Shown here: positions 1-7,659 of the stretch, piece after piece | How positions within the stretch are numbered: position 1 is the first letter of the stretch | Layout: every line of letters starts with the position of its first letter | Origin: Eubacteriales bacterium | GTDB taxonomy: Bacteria > Bacillota > Clostridia > Christensenellales > Aristaeellaceae | Assembly: GCA_029218505.1 (NCBI GenBank) | Contig: JAQXRL010000095.1 | Location: 1 to 33,984 of the forward strand | Reading direction: 5' to 3' | Length of the DNA: 33,984 bases | Notes under the pieces: generated by a model | The model's input: the letters and a program-made list of their open reading frames with translations, nothing else | The model's database searches: none | Told to the model about the DNA's origin: nothing | Translations under genes and position numbers: made by a program

Positions 1-616
1 CGCCCGTTGCGCCTGTCGCGCCCGTTGCTCCTGTTGCTCCTGTTGCTCCCGTTGGGCCGGTCGGGCCGGTCGGGCCGGTTGCGCCCGTTGCACCCGTTGC
101 ACCTGTTGCGCCTGTTGCACCTGTTGCACCAGTCGGGCCAGTCGGGCCGGTTGCACCCGTCGCGCCTGTTGCACCTGTTGCGCCTGTTGCGCCTGTTGCG
201 CCTGTTGCACCCGTCGGGCCGGTCGGACCGGTTGCGCCTGTCGGGCCAGTCGGGCCGGTTGCGCCGGTTGCTCCCGTCGCGCCGGTTGCGCCCGTCGGGC
301 CAGTCGGGCCTGTTGCGCCGGTCGGGCCCTGGATCCCCTGGAGCCCCTGAACACCCTGCGGGCCGGTCGGACCAATGGAACCGGTCGGGCCGATTGCGCC
401 GGTTGCACCCGTCGGACCCGTCGGACCCGCCGGGCCAGTCGCACCTTTCGGGCCGGTCGGACCCGTCGGGCCGACAATACATACACTGGAACATGGCGGT
501 TGACAGCATAAAGGACATGCCGGTTGACAATGTGCAGGGCATGGCGGTTGACAACACAAAGGATTATTTACATTTGCACAATGAATGTCATTGCGCGATT
601 TACAAAAGTTATTCAT
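1..616 (-). CDS. Collagen-like GXT-repeat surface protein, N-terminal part (runs off left edge)
   Basis: The minus frame is open from an ATG at 616 to the window edge, about 205 codons, with a GAAAGGAG ribosome site 7 bases upstream. Residues 1-48 form a Cys/Pro-rich head with 11 cysteines and three copies of a Cys-Gln-Pro motif. From about residue 49 to the edge the protein is an unbroken Gly-X-Y repeat, almost all G-A-T or G-P-T with a few GPK, GPQ and GIQ units. Such collagen-like tracts with Thr in the third position are known from BclA-type exosporium filaments and other surface proteins of spore-forming Firmicutes, where Thr can be glycosylated. There is no signal peptide, which fits assembly from the mother cell but does not prove it. 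A CATA-containing stretch at 666-678 could be a sporulation-sigma -10 element (weak). The C-terminal domain lies outside the window. Confidence 0.85.
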   Translation of the reverse strand, partial: MNNFCKSRNDIHCANVNNPLCCQPPCPAHCQPACPLCCQPPCSSVCIVGPTGPTGPKGATGPAGPTGPTGATGAIGPTGSIGPTGPQGVQGLQGIQGPTGATGPTGPTGATGATGATGATGPTGPTGATGPTGPTGATGATGATGATGATGATGATGPTGPTGATGATGATGATGATGATGPTGPTGPTGATGATGATGATGATG

Positions 617-992
617 AATTGGCTCCTTTCACCCTTCAATAGCGGATTCTGTCTTCTTTCGTTCCATATCATCCTATGCTATTGTGGCGTGGAGGTGAAC
701 GCGAGCCTTTCTGTAACAGCAATGGCCGCCGCCATGTGCGGGAGACATAACGGTTGTTTTCGTCGAATTTTTTCCTGAACGGGGCGCTTTTCCGATGTTT
801 TTTCGTTGTTTGCCGTTGCCGATTGAAAAAGCGCCAAGCGATGGCGCTGCTGCGCGTCGTGACACTGCACGGCGCAAGACACACAAGGGAAAAGCACGAT
901 TGCATACAAATGCCTTCCGCCACGGTTTCTTGATCCGTTGCGAAAGGCATTGCACTTACAGAAGCTTTGAACAAGGCACGGAATGCAGGCTT
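617..992. other. Intergenic stretch with a second hairpin at 909-951
   Basis: No convincing gene is present. Besides the terminator at 826-848 it holds a 12-bp hairpin, arms 909-920 and 940-951. The arms pair fully only on the minus-strand RNA, where the one C/A mismatch of the plus strand becomes a G-U pair, so it probably acts in the transcript of the upstream minus-strand operon (3' end protection or a first termination site). The T-run after it is poor. The rest (617-825) should hold the promoter of the collagen-like gene, but I see no clear housekeeping promoter there. Confidence 0.5.
826..848 (-). terminator. Intrinsic terminator of the aldolase operon
   Basis: Read on the minus strand, a perfect 6-bp stem AGCGCC/GGCGCT with a 7-base loop is followed directly by TTTTT. 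It lies about 145 bases past the stop of the last gene in the minus-strand operon and before the collagen-like gene, so it should separate the two transcripts. Confidence 0.8.
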
Positions 993-1913
993 CTACAGCT
1001 TCCCGATTTCTTCCAGAATCTTGCGGGTTACGGCCAGTTCCTCCTTGGTCGCCGGCGCCAGCGGCAGGCGTGCCGGCCCGAGCTGGAGACCCGTTACCCA
1101 CTCGATCGCCGGGCGCATCAACGAATTGGGCAGCAGACGGCCGTTCTGGCCAGTAGACTTGCAGAAGCGATACATCGGTACAAACAATTCCTTGGCGCGA
1201 GCATTGTCTCCCCGGGCAAAGGCCGCGAAGATTTCTCGAATTTCATGGCCAAAGATATGGGCGCCGCCGCTCACCAACCCCATGGCTCCTTGCACGATGG
1301 TGGGCAACAGCATTACGTCGTCTCCATTATACACGGCAAAGTCGGGATCGATGTCCTGCGTGGCAAGGAAGAAATCCGTCACTTGCGTGGGATTGACGCC
1401 CGCCTCGTCCTTAATCGCAATAATGTTGGGAATTGAGGCCAATCGCCGCACGGTTTCCGCTTCCAGGTTTACGCCCACAAAAATCGGTATGTTGTACAGC
1501 ATGATGTTGGCCTTTGTGTTTTCCGCAACCTTTTTATAATGTAAATACAGACCTTCCTGCGTGGGTTTATTATAAAACGGGCAAACCACAAGGCACAGCT
1601 CAATGCCCAAATCCACGGCTTTGTTGGTCAAGGCAATGGTCTCCACCGTAGATGCGCAACCAGTGCCGGCAATCACGGGTTTGCGTCCGTTTGCCGCTTT
1701 TACCGCGGTTTCCATTAGCTTCACGCGTTCCTCAAAACGCAGCAGCGACGCTTCGCCGGTGGTGCCCGTCACAATCAGCGAATCACACAGATCCTTTTCC
1801 ACGACATACTCAATCAGTTCAGCATAGCGTTCATAATGGACGCTTTCATCCTCGTTGTAGGGAGTAATTAGAGGCAGCAAAATCTGACCATACTTTTGCA
1901 CAAACGAATTCAT
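993..1913 (-). CDS. DapA/NanA-family pyruvate-dependent aldolase 1
   Basis: A class I, Schiff-base TIM-barrel aldolase of the dihydrodipicolinate synthase / N-acetylneuraminate lyase family, about 306 residues (usual length about 295). Seen: T-G-T-T-G-E at 49-54, the PFYNKPTQEGLY segment near 112-123, YNIP at 140-143 with the catalytic Tyr, and the Schiff-base Lys 168 in IAIKDEAG. The Arg that follows YNVP in true DapA (Arg138 of E. coli, binds the aspartate semialdehyde carboxylate) is replaced by Phe, so lysine biosynthesis is unlikely and a catabolic keto-acid aldolase is favoured. Two ATGs are possible. The one at 1913 has a GGGGG site 8 bases upstream; the one at 1919 lies only 2 bases from it. 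It is the last gene of the operon, 18-24 bases after aldolase 2. Substrate not known. Confidence 0.88.
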   Translation of the reverse strand: MNSFVQKYGQILLPLITPYNEDESVHYERYAELIEYVVEKDLCDSLIVTGTTGEASLLRFEERVKLMETAVKAANGRKPVIAGTGCASTVETIALTNKAVDLGIELCLVVCPFYNKPTQEGLYLHYKKVAENTKANIMLYNIPIFVGVNLEAETVRRLASIPNIIAIKDEAGVNPTQVTDFFLATQDIDPDFAVYNGDDVMLLPTIVQGAMGLVSGGAHIFGHEIREIFAAFARGDNARAKELFVPMYRFCKSTGQNGRLLPNSLMRPAIEWVTGLQLGPARLPLAPATKEELAVTRKILEEIGKL

Positions 1914-1937
1914 CTTCATATCCCCCGTTTTTTTGAT

Positions 1938-2807
1938 TTAGGCTTCAAATGCTTCGCGAATACGACGTTTTTCTTCCTCGGGCAATGTGGTGATGGGGCT
2001 TCGGCACTGCCCCATATCCCGTCCCAAAACGCGAAGAGCATATTTCATGCGAATCGGAAACTGATTTCCCGCAAGGCACATCCATTTTTTGTATAGCGCG
2101 TTTTGAATCTTCATGCCGCCTGCATAATCGCCCTTTTGCGCGCATTGCCACATCGCTCTGCTCTCCTTGGGAAACATGGACAGAATTGCAGAAATGCCGC
2201 CGGCGGCCCCCAACGCAAAGCAGGAAAAGATCATTTCATCGGTGGCTGCAAAGACCCTCGCTTCATCGCCCACCTCCAGCAAATCGGCATAAAGCGCTTG
2301 AATGCCGCCCACCGACTGTTTGATTCCCATCACATATTCCGTGCCGCGCACAAGGCGATGGAACAGCGCAGGCGAAATGGTATTCTGCGGAATGACATTG
2401 TAGATAATGATGGGCAACCGCACTTCTTCCGACAACGTCTTATAAAAATGATACATTCCCTCTTCATTGGGCACCAGCACGTTGTATGCCGTGGGCGTTA
2501 CCATAATGGCATCTGCGCCCGCTTTTCTGGCCGCAAGGCCTGTTCGCACGGCGTCTCTTGTGCAGGCACGCATAACTCCGCAAATCACCGGCTGGTCTTT
2601 GCCCACATAATCTTTTGCAATGCCAATAAGGCGCGCAAGCTCTTCGTCCCGCAGCGTCGGTCCTTCTCCCGTGCTGCCGCCAACACTCAGTCCATCTGCG
2701 CCGTTGTCCATGCAAAACCGCATTTCCCGTCGGATCAGATCTTCCTGAATTTCCCCTTGCTCGTCAAACGGCGTAACGATTGGCGGCAGGATTCCAGAAA
2801 ACTTCAT
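1938..2807 (-). CDS. DapA/NanA-family pyruvate-dependent aldolase 2
   Basis: A second aldolase of the same family, 289 residues, clearly divergent from its neighbour rather than a recent duplicate. Seen: GGSTGEGP at 43-50 (the NanA-like form of the pyruvate-binding loop), Tyr 136 in YNV, and Schiff-base Lys 163 in GIKQS, which resembles the LKQT of N-acetylneuraminate lyase more than the IKE/IKD of DapA. The DapA Arg after YNVP is again absent (IPQN). A strong ribosome site (AGGAGGAG) precedes the ATG at 2807. Together with the sialidase-like gene upstream this makes a sialic-acid-like or other 2-keto-3-deoxy acid lyase plausible, but nanE and nanK are not in the window, so the substrate is open. 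Confidence 0.88.
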   Translation of the reverse strand: MKFSGILPPIVTPFDEQGEIQEDLIRREMRFCMDNGADGLSVGGSTGEGPTLRDEELARLIGIAKDYVGKDQPVICGVMRACTRDAVRTGLAARKAGADAIMVTPTAYNVLVPNEEGMYHFYKTLSEEVRLPIIIYNVIPQNTISPALFHRLVRGTEYVMGIKQSVGGIQALYADLLEVGDEARVFAATDEMIFSCFALGAAGGISAILSMFPKESRAMWQCAQKGDYAGGMKIQNALYKKWMCLAGNQFPIRMKYALRVLGRDMGQCRSPITTLPEEEKRRIREAFEA

Positions 2808-2931
2808 GGTTCTCCTCCTAAACTGCGTCTAATTCCAAACAATTCCGCTGATTCTCTTTCCGCAATGGGCGCACAAGGACATCGTCCGCCAAGCATGCGC
2901 AGGGTTTCGGACAGACGATTCCCATTGTCCG

Positions 2932-4026
2932 TTACAATTCCCGTGCCGTCACCACGGCCAGCATCGCGTCATTGTTGTTTCCTCCGTTGCCCGGCTGGCT
3001 TTCATAGGAATATCCCAAATAGAGTTTTTCTCCAATCTGTCTTGCATATGGATAGCTCAACGCCAACCGGCGATTTTGCGATTCCAACAGGGAACCTTCA
3101 TCCACAATATACAGTTTGCAAAGAGAAAATCCGCCCTTCTTTCCAACGCCCAGCAGCAATCTGCCCCGATCGCGGGGAGCGCCCGCAACAGATTCGTTGA
3201 ACACCAGATATGGCCGGCCATCGTCCAACACGCCGCAGAAGGGTTTGGTGGTCGCCATGGGCAGGTTGGAAACTTTGCAGGGCCCGAAGCTTCTGCCATA
3301 ATCCTCGCTCAGCGCCACGACGGCGTGATATCTTCCTTCCGTCAAGATCGTTTCGTTCCGCATGACCGCAAGCACGCGGTTTCCGATGACCCATGCGCCC
3401 GCCTCCGTCAGCACTTCCCCGTCGGTATCGGGTTTGACCACATCCCAATGGAGAAAATCCTCGCCATGACTGATCGCCAAGGCGCCAAGCCACGCATGGT
3501 CGCAACCGGCAATGATCCAATTCCCATCGTCCATGCGCGTCGGCATGCCCAGCGGCCAGAAGTCCTCCGCTACGATTCCCATTGCGCGCCATTCTCCGTC
3601 TGCGTATCGCCATGCTTCCATTTGCAGGTTGCGAAAATGCAAACTACGATGCCCTTTTTTCGTCACGATGCCTTCTCCCAGGCCCAGAAAGCGCGGGCCG
3701 AAACACCACAGTTCCTCCCCATGGTTCAAAAACACGCTGTGGCTATTGGCATAATTCCTGGGATGTGCAATTGGTTCGACCTTTGACCAACTCCTGCCCT
3801 GATCCTCGCTCCAACGCATCAGCAGCTGCTCTGTGATGGAATTTTCCAAAGAATCGTTAAAGGCAAAGCAGACGCCCAGACGTCCCTGATGCTGCGTGAC
3901 CGCCACTCCATGCAGAAAATGTGTCGCGCCCGTTTCTTTTGCCGTTTCGAACACCCGATGATATTCGATATTTTGGGGACGGGTCAGCGCCGAAGCGCCG
4001 ACCCCCTTTTCCAGCAGTTCAAACAT
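2932..4026 (-). CDS. BNR/Asp-box beta-propeller protein, sialidase-like, no signal peptide
   Basis: A 364-residue protein with two clear Asp-box motifs (S-x-D-x-G-x-x-W/F): SEDQGRSW at 73-80 and SEDYGRSF at 240-247. These mark the six-bladed beta-propeller fold of sialidases (GH33) and related families. The N-terminus has no signal peptide or membrane segment, so unlike most bacterial sialidases it should act in the cytoplasm on an imported substrate. I could not assign the GH33 Arg triad with confidence, so the enzymatic role is inference; an intracellular glycosidase or a non-hydrolytic propeller are both possible. It starts 15 bases after the solute-binding protein stop, with a GAGGAAG site, within the same operon as two permeases and two aldolases. 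Confidence 0.75.
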   Translation of the reverse strand: MFELLEKGVGASALTRPQNIEYHRVFETAKETGATHFLHGVAVTQHQGRLGVCFAFNDSLENSITEQLLMRWSEDQGRSWSKVEPIAHPRNYANSHSVFLNHGEELWCFGPRFLGLGEGIVTKKGHRSLHFRNLQMEAWRYADGEWRAMGIVAEDFWPLGMPTRMDDGNWIIAGCDHAWLGALAISHGEDFLHWDVVKPDTDGEVLTEAGAWVIGNRVLAVMRNETILTEGRYHAVVALSEDYGRSFGPCKVSNLPMATTKPFCGVLDDGRPYLVFNESVAGAPRDRGRLLLGVGKKGGFSLCKLYIVDEGSLLESQNRRLALSYPYARQIGEKLYLGYSYESQPGNGGNNNDAMLAVVTAREL

Positions 4027-4041
4027 CGGTTTTCTTCCTCG

Positions 4042-5520
4042 TTACTGGTTGATCTTCTCGTTGTACCAACGAATGTAATCTTCGCCGCCCATGGCGTTGT
4101 ATTCCTGGGTCATAACTTCGAATTCCACATCCGGATCCACCGTCAAATCTGTCAGGATCTTAATGATGTGCGTATCCAACAGCCCGTTGAGCGCGGAGGT
4201 ATCGCCCTCATAGACATACGGAAAATCTGCCGCCGGACGCACATACGGCGTGTACTTTTCAAAGCCATCCAACACCAGCGGATCCGCATTGCGCTTATAG
4301 ATATCATGCCAATAGACGACGTAATACAATTCGCGGCCGGACTGGTTGATCGTTTCCTCGTCGCATTCGATGTCATAGTAATTGCCGTTCTCGTCCTCGT
4401 CCCATGTCACGCCTTTGGGGCCGAACGTAACCAATTCGCTGCCTTCCTGCGTGGCAAGGAAATCAATAATTTGCATAATGACGTCCTTATGCTCGCTCTC
4501 TTCGAAGATCAGCAGCTGAAAACCGCCCAACGCAACGCCGCTGGGGCTGGCCGTCAGATTCGGCCATATGGCTTCATAGCCATCCGCAGCAAACAGCGGA
4601 AGCGTCACCGTGTTTTGATGCGGAACGTTGGCCGTAAATGTGTTCCACCACGCCGAAGTGCTGCCCGTTTGCGTCAGATACCATTGCTCGATTCCGAAAT
4701 GATCCAAGCTCTTTTTTTCCAAATAGCGATCGCGCGTATCGGAGATGAATTCAGGATCGACAACGCCCATCTCATATAGTTCGCGCAAATACTTCATGGC
4801 AGCCAGCGCGTTGTCTGTCAATTGCCAGGGCAGATATGTGCCGTCCTCATGCAACGTCCAATCTTTGGTAACGCCAAAGAAGCCAAGCACAACGGTCAGC
4901 GTGTCTCCATAGCCTCCATTCAGCGCGCCGCCCAATGCATAGGTATCGTCCACGCCATCGCCATCCGGATCATCAAAGGTAAACGCACGGCAAACCTCGG
5001 AAAACTCATCCAACGTGGTGGGCATTGTCAAATTCAGCGCGTCCAGCCAGTCCTGCCGGATGGTAAGAAACGTCTCCGTCACATTGCCCGGCCGGCAAGG
5101 AATGGAATAACGTTCGCCATCCACCCAAAGCCATTTGTCCTCTTCCCGTTCCGCCAGAATGTCCTGGCCATAGGTTTCCAACAGCTCGTTTAACGGCGCA
5201 AGCACACCGTCCTCCGCCAGAAGCGGAACTTCCGCCTGAATGGTGCTGCTGCTGGCTTGCCATTCCATCATATCCGGATAATCTCCGGAAGACAGAATCA
5301 CGGAGCAGGCTTCGCCATAGCCTTCCGAAGGGAGAATTTCCCATTTGATCTTGACATTGAACTTCTCTTCGATGATCTGTTTGACCTGATTTTCTTCATA
5401 CGCATTCCCGCGGCGGCGCGTGATAAAATGAAGTTCGGCAGGTCCTTCGGCGGACGCGGCTGGAATCAGCGACAGCAGCATGCTCAAAACGAGCAACAAG
5501 ATGAGGTACCTCTTTTTCAT
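4042..5520 (-). CDS. Extracellular solute-binding protein of a sugar ABC importer (LplA/YtcQ-like)
   Basis: A 492-residue family-1 solute-binding protein that should capture an oligosaccharide or modified sugar for the two downstream-encoded-type permeases just upstream in the operon. Seen: a signal peptide of about 24 residues (MKKR, a long Leu-rich core, then PAASA), followed by the ELHF...EENQVKQIIEEKFNVKI region typical of family-1 binding proteins. The signal peptide ends in an Ala-x-Ala type I site and has no lipobox Cys, unusual for a Gram-positive binding protein, which is normally lipid anchored. The mature part is rich in Asp and Glu. A good AAGGAAGG ribosome site precedes the ATG at 5520. 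Ligand unknown; sialylated glycans are a guess from the neighbours. Confidence 0.9.
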   Translation of the reverse strand: MKKRYLILLLVLSMLLSLIPAASAEGPAELHFITRRRGNAYEENQVKQIIEEKFNVKIKWEILPSEGYGEACSVILSSGDYPDMMEWQASSSTIQAEVPLLAEDGVLAPLNELLETYGQDILAEREEDKWLWVDGERYSIPCRPGNVTETFLTIRQDWLDALNLTMPTTLDEFSEVCRAFTFDDPDGDGVDDTYALGGALNGGYGDTLTVVLGFFGVTKDWTLHEDGTYLPWQLTDNALAAMKYLRELYEMGVVDPEFISDTRDRYLEKKSLDHFGIEQWYLTQTGSTSAWWNTFTANVPHQNTVTLPLFAADGYEAIWPNLTASPSGVALGGFQLLIFEESEHKDVIMQIIDFLATQEGSELVTFGPKGVTWDEDENGNYYDIECDEETINQSGRELYYVVYWHDIYKRNADPLVLDGFEKYTPYVRPAADFPYVYEGDTSALNGLLDTHIIKILTDLTVDPDVEFEVMTQEYNAMGGEDYIRWYNEKINQ

Positions 5521-5572
5521 GGGATTCCTTCCTTTCTTTTGGTGGATATTTTCAGCCGGATGCTTTCCGGCC

Positions 5573-6448
5573 TTAGCCCTTCAACGCGCCAATCATTACG
5601 CCCTTTTCAAAAAACTTCTGCAAAAACGGGTATACGCAAATGATCGGAATCACCGAAACCGTCAGCGTCGCCATCTTTAACGTGGTTGGCGTCAGATCGC
5701 TTGCGCTGAAATCGCCAGCCAACTCCTCTGTGGACGAACTGGAGATCATTTCCCGCAAAATCAGCTGCAACGGGCGGCGTTCTGGCGAACGAATGTATAG
5801 GATGGCGCTGAAATAACTGTTCCAGTATCCCACCGCATAAAACAGCGTCATGGAGGCAATCACCGCCATGGAAAGCGGCAGCATAATGCTGAAAAACGTT
5901 CTGTACTGCCCTGCGCCGTCTATAAACGCCGACTCCTTGAGCTGTTCCGGCACGCCTTCAAAAAAGTTGCGCACAAGAAACACATAGAACGGATTGATCA
6001 GCACGGGCAAGATCAGAGACCAGAGAGAATCCAGCAATCCCGCCGAGCGAACAACATAATAGGTCGGCAGCATACCGCCGCTAAACAGCATGGTGAAATA
6101 CACCAGAAACGAAATCACCCTGTGCCCGGCTACATGACAGGACAGCGGATAGGCAAACAAGAGCGTCGCCAGCAGGCTGAAAAAGGTTCCTCCGATTGCC
6201 AGAAACAGCGTGTTGCCATATGCCGTATAGATGTCCGGATCCTGGAGCACGTTTTTAATGGCTTCCAATGTAAAGCCCTGCGGCCACAAGATTGCGCCCT
6301 TGCCAATGACCGAAGAATAAGAAGAAAGGGAATATACGACCACATACCAAAATGGATAAAACATGATAAAGCCCGTCAGCGTCACCATAATATAACACAG
6401 GATCTGCCCCGCCGTGAGAGGCTTTCTTTTTTTCTTCTTCGTCACCAT
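5573..6448 (-). CDS. Carbohydrate ABC transporter permease (LplC/YtcP-like)
   Basis: An inner-membrane subunit of the sugar importer, 291 residues, with about six hydrophobic segments. The EAA loop that contacts the ATPase is visible as KESAFIDGAGQYRTFF...LP. I place the start at the ATG at 6448: it has GGAGGG 7 bases upstream and its ATGGTGA overlaps the stop of the preceding permease. An in-frame ATG at 6481 would give a longer overlap and a poor site. No ATP-binding subunit is encoded in the operon; importers of this class usually borrow a shared MsmX-like ATPase encoded elsewhere. It pairs with the permease encoded directly upstream. Confidence 0.92.
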   Translation of the reverse strand: MVTKKKKRKPLTAGQILCYIMVTLTGFIMFYPFWYVVVYSLSSYSSVIGKGAILWPQGFTLEAIKNVLQDPDIYTAYGNTLFLAIGGTFFSLLATLLFAYPLSCHVAGHRVISFLVYFTMLFSGGMLPTYYVVRSAGLLDSLWSLILPVLINPFYVFLVRNFFEGVPEQLKESAFIDGAGQYRTFFSIMLPLSMAVIASMTLFYAVGYWNSYFSAILYIRSPERRPLQLILREMISSSSTEELAGDFSASDLTPTTLKMATLTVSVIPIICVYPFLQKFFEKGVMIGALKG

Positions 6449-7350
6449 AACCGACCCTCCCCGCTTCTTTGGGACAGCCAATTCACGATCAGCACCAGAA
6501 TCAAACTAATTGTCGATTGGAACAATCCCATCGCCGCGCCAAACCCGTATTCCGCATTGACATATCCTCGCTGATAAGAATATGTTCCAAGAATTTCGCT
6601 GACCATGTAAACGCTGCTGTTTTGCATGACCAGAATCTGTTCAAAGCCAGCATCCATGATGCCGCCAATGCGCAGGATGAACATCGTCAACACAGTCGGC
6701 CAAATGGCCGGAAACGTGATATACAGCGTCTGTTGGAAGCGATTCGCTCCCTCTATGGCCGAAGCTTCGTATAGATCCGGATTGACGGACGACAGCGCCG
6801 CCATATAGATGATCGTGCCCCAACCCGCATTTTTCCAGATATCGCTCAAAACCAACACGCCGCGGAATTTGTCCGGATTGATCAGACAGTCGATCTTCTG
6901 CCCCGTTATCTGCGCAAAGACGCCGGAGGACGAACTGAAGAATGTGTTCACCAGCGACGCAACGACGATCCATGAAATGAAATGCGGCATATATACGATC
7001 GTTTGCATCAGTTTCTTGTACGGTCTGCATCGAATTTCGTTCAGCATCAGCGCCAGCAGAATCGGCGCCGGAAACCCCACGATGATCTTATACAGGCTGA
7101 TCACAATCGTATTTTTCAGCACCAATGGAAAAAACGCGGATTCAAAAACCTTCTGGAAATTGAGCAAGCCCACCCATTCGCTTCGCAAAAAGCCCCTTGC
7201 CATTCGGAAGTTCTGAAAGGCCATGACGATTCCATACATCGGGACATACTTGAAGATGATAAAAAACAATGCTCCGGGAAGCAACATACCGTAAAGAGGA
7301 ATATCTCGTTTCAGCCGCAATCTCAGTTTGCCGCCTTTCGTAACATTCAC
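6442..7350 (-). CDS. Sugar ABC transporter permease (LplB-like), first gene of the operon
   Basis: A 302-residue membrane protein with about six transmembrane segments. The start GTG-AAT-GTT-ACG at 7350 has a GAGG-type site about 8 bases upstream; an ATG 4 bases further on is out of frame. The PLYGMLLPGALFFIIFKYVPMYG beginning is typical of LplB permeases, and the EAA loop reads EASAIEGANRFQQTLYITFP. It is the first gene behind the promoter at 7401-7429, with a leader of about 40 bases, and overlaps the next permease gene by 7 bases, indicating coupled translation of the two channel halves. Confidence 0.92.
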   Translation of the reverse strand: MNVTKGGKLRLRLKRDIPLYGMLLPGALFFIIFKYVPMYGIVMAFQNFRMARGFLRSEWVGLLNFQKVFESAFFPLVLKNTIVISLYKIIVGFPAPILLALMLNEIRCRPYKKLMQTIVYMPHFISWIVVASLVNTFFSSSSGVFAQITGQKIDCLINPDKFRGVLVLSDIWKNAGWGTIIYMAALSSVNPDLYEASAIEGANRFQQTLYITFPAIWPTVLTMFILRIGGIMDAGFEQILVMQNSSVYMVSEILGTYSYQRGYVNAEYGFGAAMGLFQSTISLILVLIVNWLSQRSGEGRLW

Positions 7351-7382
7351 CGCCGTCCTCGCCTCGCTTCAAAATCGTATGA

Positions 7383-7393
7383 TTGTCTGACAA
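7383..7393. promoter_or_regulatory. FadR-type GntR operator at the operon start site
   Basis: The 11-mer TTGTCTGACAA is a perfect inverted repeat around one central base and matches the TNGTNNNACNA consensus known for the FadR subfamily of GntR regulators. It lies about +1 to +12 relative to the promoter at 7401-7429, ideal for repression. The divergent gene at 7660 encodes such a regulator. Confidence 0.7.
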
Positions 7394-7400
7394 CAATTGA

Positions 7401-7429
7401 ATTATATCACCGCATTTTTTCCATGTCAA
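7401..7429 (-). promoter_or_regulatory. Consensus housekeeping promoter of the transporter/aldolase operon
   Basis: On the minus strand TTGACA (7429-7424), a 17-base spacer and TATAAT (7406-7401) match the sigma-A consensus at all 12 positions. Transcription should start near 7394. A promoter this strong normally needs a repressor, and one candidate operator sits exactly at the start site. Confidence 0.9.
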
Positions 7430-7540
7430 TACTCTTATTCCATGATTTAACCTATTAGCTTCGCTTTTTATGTGAATATTTTTATTAACATTATGATTTG
7501 GATTGCGTTTTGCTTTGTTTTTTGCGTCCGAATTTCAATT

Positions 7541-7551
7541 TCGTCATACAA
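7541..7551. promoter_or_regulatory. Second FadR-type operator candidate in the divergent intergenic region
   Basis: TCGTCATACAA again fits TNGTNNNACNA. It lies 35 bases upstream of the -35 of the regulator gene and overlaps an inverted repeat ATACAA-TT-TTGTAT at 7546-7559. It could serve autoregulation or looping with the site at 7383-7393. One such match in 300 bases can occur by chance, so this is weaker than the first site. Confidence 0.4.
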
Positions 7552-7585
7552 TTTTGTATTTCTCGATACGTTTATCGTTTCCGCC

Positions 7586-7614
7586 TTGACACCGTCCGAA
7601 TTTTCATAGATAAT
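7586..7614 (+). promoter_or_regulatory. Promoter of the GntR regulator gene
   Basis: TTGACA (7586-7591), 17-base spacer and GATAAT (7609-7614): 11 of 12 positions match the sigma-A consensus. Expected start near 7621, giving a leader of about 40 bases before the ATG at 7660. Confidence 0.75.
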
Positions 7615-7659
7615 ATTCTCAGCAAGAAATGAAACACTCCACATTAAAGGATGAGTATT

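Noticed and set aside
1-480. Tandem repeat that might suggest a CRISPR array or satellite
   Set aside because: The repeat period is 9 bases or multiples and encodes Gly-X-Thr triplets; there are no spacers.
7-618. Plus-strand Leu/Arg-rich open frame across the collagen region
   Set aside because: It is the antisense of the GXT repeats; the minus frame has a ribosome site, a Cys-rich head and a true Gly-X-Y pattern.
2103-3200. Plus-strand open frame of 365 codons
   Set aside because: Antisense to aldolase 2 and the sialidase-like gene; no ribosome site and no domain pattern.
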